Assembly: GCA_945907055.1 (NCBI GenBank)
Contig: CAMDSG010000064.1
Location: 1-8,947 of the forward strand
Origin: Bifidobacterium breve
GTDB lineage: Bacteria > Actinomycetota > Acidimicrobiia > IMCC26256
Length of the DNA stretch: 8,947 nt
Reading direction: 5' to 3'
Within the stretch, counting starts at the first letter, position 1. Each line of letters opens with the position of its first letter. Position numbers and translations under genes: made by a program. This document shows, piece after piece, positions 6,476-8,947 of this stretch. Under the pieces are notes generated by a model. That model was not told the DNA's origin. It saw only the letters and a program-made list of their open reading frames with translations, and ran no database searches.

Positions 6476-7693
6476 GTGGGACTAGTCGTGCAGAAATTTG
6501 GTGGAACCTCGGTGGCCGACCCTGATCGCATTAGGGCTGTGGCTGACCACGTCGTGGCCACCCATAATTCGGGGAGCCAAGTCTGCGTTGTTGTCTCCGC
6601 AATGGGGAAGGCAACCGACGAACTTGTCCGCCTTGCCCATGATGTATCCAAGAATCCCGCTGGGCGTGAACTCGACATGCTTCTAACCGCAGGCGAGCGA
6701 ATCTCCATGTCACTACTCTGCATGGCAATCATTGATCGCGGAGTCCACGCAGTCTCGTTTACTGGCTCGCAGGCAGGGATTGTCACGGACACGGTCCATG
6801 GCAAGGCGAAGATTCTTGAGGTTAAGGGAGATCGCATTCGTGAGGTACTAGCGCAGGGGGGTGTCGCCGTAGTCGCTGGATTCCAGGGAATCTCAACATC
6901 GCGAGACATCACTACTCTTGGGCGTGGCGGATCAGACACAACAGCGGTTGCTCTTGCTGCTGCGTTGGAGGCTGAGACCTGCGAGATCTACACCGATGTG
7001 CCGGGAATATTCACAGCAGACCCGCGCATTGTTCCGAACGCAACGAAGTTGGAGCGTGTCTCTTACGACGAAATGCTTGAGATGGCCGCAACAGGTGGGC
7101 GAGTACTCGCCCTGCGATCGGTTGAGTTTGCAAGGAACTACGGCGTGCCCGTGCACGTTCGCTCGAGCTTCACATGGGAGCACGGGACATGGGTTGTTGA
7201 GGAGGACCCTTCAATGGAGCAAGCAATTATTAGTGGAATTACACATGAAGCCTCGGAGGCAAAGGTAACGATTACTCGGGTTGATGATCGACCGGGTGTC
7301 GCAGCGCGGTTATTTCGCGCGCTCGCCAACAGCGAAATCAATGTCGACATGATTGTTCAGAATGTCTCCACCGAGGGCCATACGGATATCTCGTTCACTG
7401 TTCCCGAGTCAGACCTTGCACGCACGATTGAAGTAGCTGAGAAGATTGCGGGAGAGGTGGGGGCCAGCGGAGTCTCCCAGGACTCTGACATCGCTCGCGT
7501 CTCTGTGATCGGTGCCGGTATGCGTTCAAACCCGGGAATTGCAGCGCAGATGTTTGAGGTGCTCTCCGAGGAAGGAGTAAATATCTTGATGATCAGTACT
7601 TCATCAATTCGTATTTCCTGTGTTGTACGTGCGGGCGATGTCGAGAAGGCTGTGCGGTCGCTTCATACTGCATTCGGCCTAGACGCGGAGTAA
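6476..7693 (+). CDS. lysC: Aspartate kinase, alpha chain
   Basis: Cytoplasmic enzyme phosphorylating L-aspartate with ATP to 4-aspartyl phosphate, the first step toward lysine/diaminopimelate, threonine and methionine. The 405-residue length matches the monofunctional actinobacterial LysC. The catalytic domain (1 to about 245) begins with the kinase motif KFGGTS (7-12) and contains TLGRGGSDTTA and a YTDVPGIFTADPR stretch. Two ACT domains follow (about 264-340 and 345-405), the usual site of lysine/threonine feedback; the first carries DRPGVAARLF and VDMIVQN. The second has STSSIRIS where STSE[IV][RK]IS is common. The start is GTG 6476, directly behind a -10-like TAACTT and without a Shine-Dalgarno sequence. 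An internal start at codon 247 probably makes the beta chain. asd follows after 4 nt, so the two form an operon. Confidence 0.95.
   Translation: MGLVVQKFGGTSVADPDRIRAVADHVVATHNSGSQVCVVVSAMGKATDELVRLAHDVSKNPAGRELDMLLTAGERISMSLLCMAIIDRGVHAVSFTGSQAGIVTDTVHGKAKILEVKGDRIREVLAQGGVAVVAGFQGISTSRDITTLGRGGSDTTAVALAAALEAETCEIYTDVPGIFTADPRIVPNATKLERVSYDEMLEMAATGGRVLALRSVEFARNYGVPVHVRSSFTWEHGTWVVEEDPSMEQAIISGITHEASEAKVTITRVDDRPGVAARLFRALANSEINVDMIVQNVSTEGHTDISFTVPESDLARTIEVAEKIAGEVGASGVSQDSDIARVSVIGAGMRSNPGIAAQMFEVLSEEGVNILMISTSSIRISCVVRAGDVEKAVRSLHTAFGLDAE
7214..7693 (+). CDS. lysC: Aspartate kinase beta chain from an in-frame internal start
   Basis: Nested within lysC in the same frame (159 residues, MEQAIISGITHEASEAK onward), consisting of the two ACT regulatory domains. 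The evidence is a full Shine-Dalgarno AGGAGGA (7200-7206) exactly 7 nt before the ATG at 7214, better than any signal at the main lysC start. The position corresponds to the known internal start of Corynebacterium glutamicum LysC-beta (as I recall, beginning MEEAVLTG). In that system the enzyme is an alpha2-beta2 tetramer with lysine/threonine sites at the subunit interface. Internal initiation here is inferred, not shown. Confidence 0.65.
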   Translation: MEQAIISGITHEASEAKVTITRVDDRPGVAARLFRALANSEINVDMIVQNVSTEGHTDISFTVPESDLARTIEVAEKIAGEVGASGVSQDSDIARVSVIGAGMRSNPGIAAQMFEVLSEEGVNILMISTSSIRISCVVRAGDVEKAVRSLHTAFGLDAE

Positions 7694-7697
7694 GGCA

Positions 7698-8735
7698 GTG
7701 GGCGCACGAGTCGGAATTATTGGGGCAACTGGATTAGTCGGCGAGGAGGTGCTTCGCCTACTGGCTGAGCGTAATTTTCCAATCGATGAATTGCGGGTCT
7801 ATGCATCAGCGCGCTCCGAGGGGCGAGCGCTCTCCTTCGAGGGAGGCGAAGTTATCTGCGAAGTACTGCGCGATGGCTGCTTCGATGGCCTTGATGTTGT
7901 AATCGTTGATGTTGATGACCCAATTGCAATTGAGTGGGCCCCGGTTGCTGCCGCCGCTGGCGCACAGGTGGTTGATAACTCGGCTGCGTTTCGCATGTAC
8001 GACGATGTTCCGCTTGTAGTGGCAGAGGTAAACCCAGAAGATCTAAATGAGTTGCCGCGCTCAATAGCTGCCTGCCCAAACTGCACCACGATGGTCTTAG
8101 TCACTGCACTTGCTCCGCTCCATCGCGTTGCAGGTATAGACCGCCTCGTTGTCTCGACCTATCAATCGGTGAGTGGAGCAGGTCAGTCTGGAATTTATGA
8201 GTTGGATGCTCAGTGGGCAGAGCGGGCCGCCGACCTCACTTCATTAAGGCGTGCAGCTGCGATTGATGGAGTGATAGTCCCCGGAAAAGTCTGGTCGAAG
8301 CCGATCGCTGGGAACGTGATCCCGCTTGCTGGTTCAGTAAAAGAGGCTGGCTATACCTCTGAAGAGTGGAAGCTTGTCTACGAGACTCGCAAGATTCTCC
8401 ACGACGACTCAATACGTGTCTCTGCGACCTGCGTGCGTGTCCCTGTCTACGTCGGGCATGCGATGACCGCGAACGTTTCTTTTCACTCCGAGATGGACCG
8501 GGCTCAGGCTGCAGAGATTCTCGCTAGTGCCCCGGGGGTATTGCTCGTTGACGGCGGGGACGGTGCGCCTACCCCTCTAGATGGAGCTGGGATCGATCCA
8601 GTTCTGGTAGGTCGCTTACGCGATGACCAGAGCCAACCCAACACGCTTGATCTCTGGGTAACCGGTGACAACCTACGCAAAGGCGCAGCTTTGAACGCCG
8701 TACAGATGGCCGAGTTGCTAATCGCTCGCCGATAA
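7698..8735 (+). CDS. asd: Aspartate-semialdehyde dehydrogenase
   Basis: Cytoplasmic enzyme reducing 4-aspartyl phosphate to L-aspartate 4-semialdehyde with NADPH, the branch-point intermediate for lysine/diaminopimelate and threonine/methionine. The 345 residues match the family length. The N-terminal Rossmann domain starts with GATGLVG (9-15) and ASARS (36-40). The active-site Cys129 is in CPNCTT, followed by STYQSVSGAG (153-162), EEWK (222-225), and RVPV with Arg247 and the catalytic His254 in GH. GTG 7698 lies 4 nt after the lysC stop, with GGAG (7687-7690) inside the lysC tail 7 nt upstream, so translation is probably coupled. Two oddities: the cofactor-loop SAGG usual after strand beta-4 is replaced by DVDD (71-74), over a small direct repeat in the DNA, and the usual NPNC before the nucleophile is CPNC. 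All main catalytic residues are present, so it is probably active. Confidence 0.94.
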   Translation: MGARVGIIGATGLVGEEVLRLLAERNFPIDELRVYASARSEGRALSFEGGEVICEVLRDGCFDGLDVVIVDVDDPIAIEWAPVAAAAGAQVVDNSAAFRMYDDVPLVVAEVNPEDLNELPRSIAACPNCTTMVLVTALAPLHRVAGIDRLVVSTYQSVSGAGQSGIYELDAQWAERAADLTSLRRAAAIDGVIVPGKVWSKPIAGNVIPLAGSVKEAGYTSEEWKLVYETRKILHDDSIRVSATCVRVPVYVGHAMTANVSFHSEMDRAQAAEILASAPGVLLVDGGDGAPTPLDGAGIDPVLVGRLRDDQSQPNTLDLWVTGDNLRKGAALNAVQMAELLIARR

Positions 8736-8745
8736 TCTCAATCTC

Positions 8746-8772
8746 TCGCCTACTGGGCGCATGATTAGGCGA
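8746..8772 (+). terminator. Candidate terminator hairpin of lysC-asd
   Basis: TCGCCTA (8746-8752) and TAGGCGA (8766-8772) form a perfect 7-bp stem around a 13-nt loop, 10 nt after the asd stop codon. It is followed by TTCTCTT, a poor T-tract. The position fits transcription termination or 3'-end protection, but the large loop and short T-run make it a weak intrinsic terminator. Confidence 0.4.
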
Positions 8773-8947
8773 TTCTCTTAACGCCGGGACTGGCCTACAG
8801 GTTTGAGGCCGTGCCGAGGAGCACTTAAAGGCTGGGGCATTGGGGGCCGATACCCAACTACGCGATCCGGAGGGGGAGGCCCTCTCCCGTTTGGTTCATT
8901 TTCGGGCACCTTGCAGAGCAGGCTTAGAGAGCGATGAGAAGAAAAAT
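8773..8947. other. Non-coding tail with serial short hairpins; possible gene start at the right edge
   Basis: No convincing gene is seen. Short inverted repeats come one after another on the plus strand: GGCCT/AGGCC (8792-8796, 8806-8810), GTGC/GCAC (8811-8814, 8821-8824), TTGGG/CCCAA (8840-8844, 8853-8857) and GGGGGAG/CTCTCCC with one G-T pair (8872-8878, 8882-8888), the last followed by a T-rich stretch. This could be an RNA leader or a second terminator. An ATG at 8934 begins a frame MRRK that runs off the edge, with only a weak purine stretch before it, so a gene there is possible but unproven. Confidence 0.3.

Noticed and set aside
8881..8912. tRNA-like T-arm (GGTTCATTTTC followed by GGGCACC)
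   Set aside because: The T-stem does not pair, and no D-arm, anticodon arm or acceptor partner was found upstream.

Overview
The window looks like a chromosomal segment of an actinobacterium of moderate GC content (mid-50s percent by eye). I infer this from the MeaA-type ethylmalonyl-CoA mutase, the FadB2-like hydroxyacyl-CoA dehydrogenase, the actinobacterial lysC-asd operon with an apparent internal start for the aspartokinase beta chain, frequent GTG starts, and -10 boxes placed directly before start codons (leaderless-style initiation). The LysC and Asd wording reminds me of Acidimicrobiia, but that placement is a guess. I see no mobile element, CRISPR array, tRNA or rRNA, and no sign of recent transfer.

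Layout. (1) Positions 1-2279, minus strand: a two-gene unit, a 3-hydroxybutyryl-CoA dehydrogenase followed by the N-terminal two thirds of a B12-dependent acyl-CoA mutase of the ethylmalonyl-CoA (Ecm/MeaA) subclass, which runs off the left edge. Together they point to the ethylmalonyl-CoA pathway of acetyl-CoA assimilation. (2) 2526-3245, plus strand: a peptidase S51-like (class I glutamine amidotransferase-fold) protein, divergent from the dehydrogenase. (3) 3206-3955, minus: a membrane-anchored cyclophilin-type peptidyl-prolyl isomerase whose 3' end overlaps the S51-like gene tail-to-tail by 40 bp. (4) 4032-6305, minus: a large exported CocE/NonD (S15-type) serine hydrolase. (5) 6476-8735, plus: lysC (aspartokinase, with a nested beta-chain start) and asd (aspartate-semialdehyde dehydrogenase), the first two steps toward lysine/diaminopimelate, threonine and methionine. 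(6) 8736-8947: a 212-bp non-coding tail with several short hairpins and possibly the first codons of a new gene at the right edge.

Functionally there are three unrelated groups: carbon assimilation through C4/C5 acyl-CoAs, envelope/exported proteins (isomerase and hydrolase), and aspartate-family amino-acid synthesis. No intergenic gap exceeds 300 bp. I do not see an obviously new multi-gene system. The points most worth a second look are the departures from consensus in Asd and in the S51-like protein, an NADP-type cofactor loop in the dehydrogenase, the convergent coding overlap, the leaderless-type promoters, and a perfect palindrome between the dehydrogenase and mutase genes.
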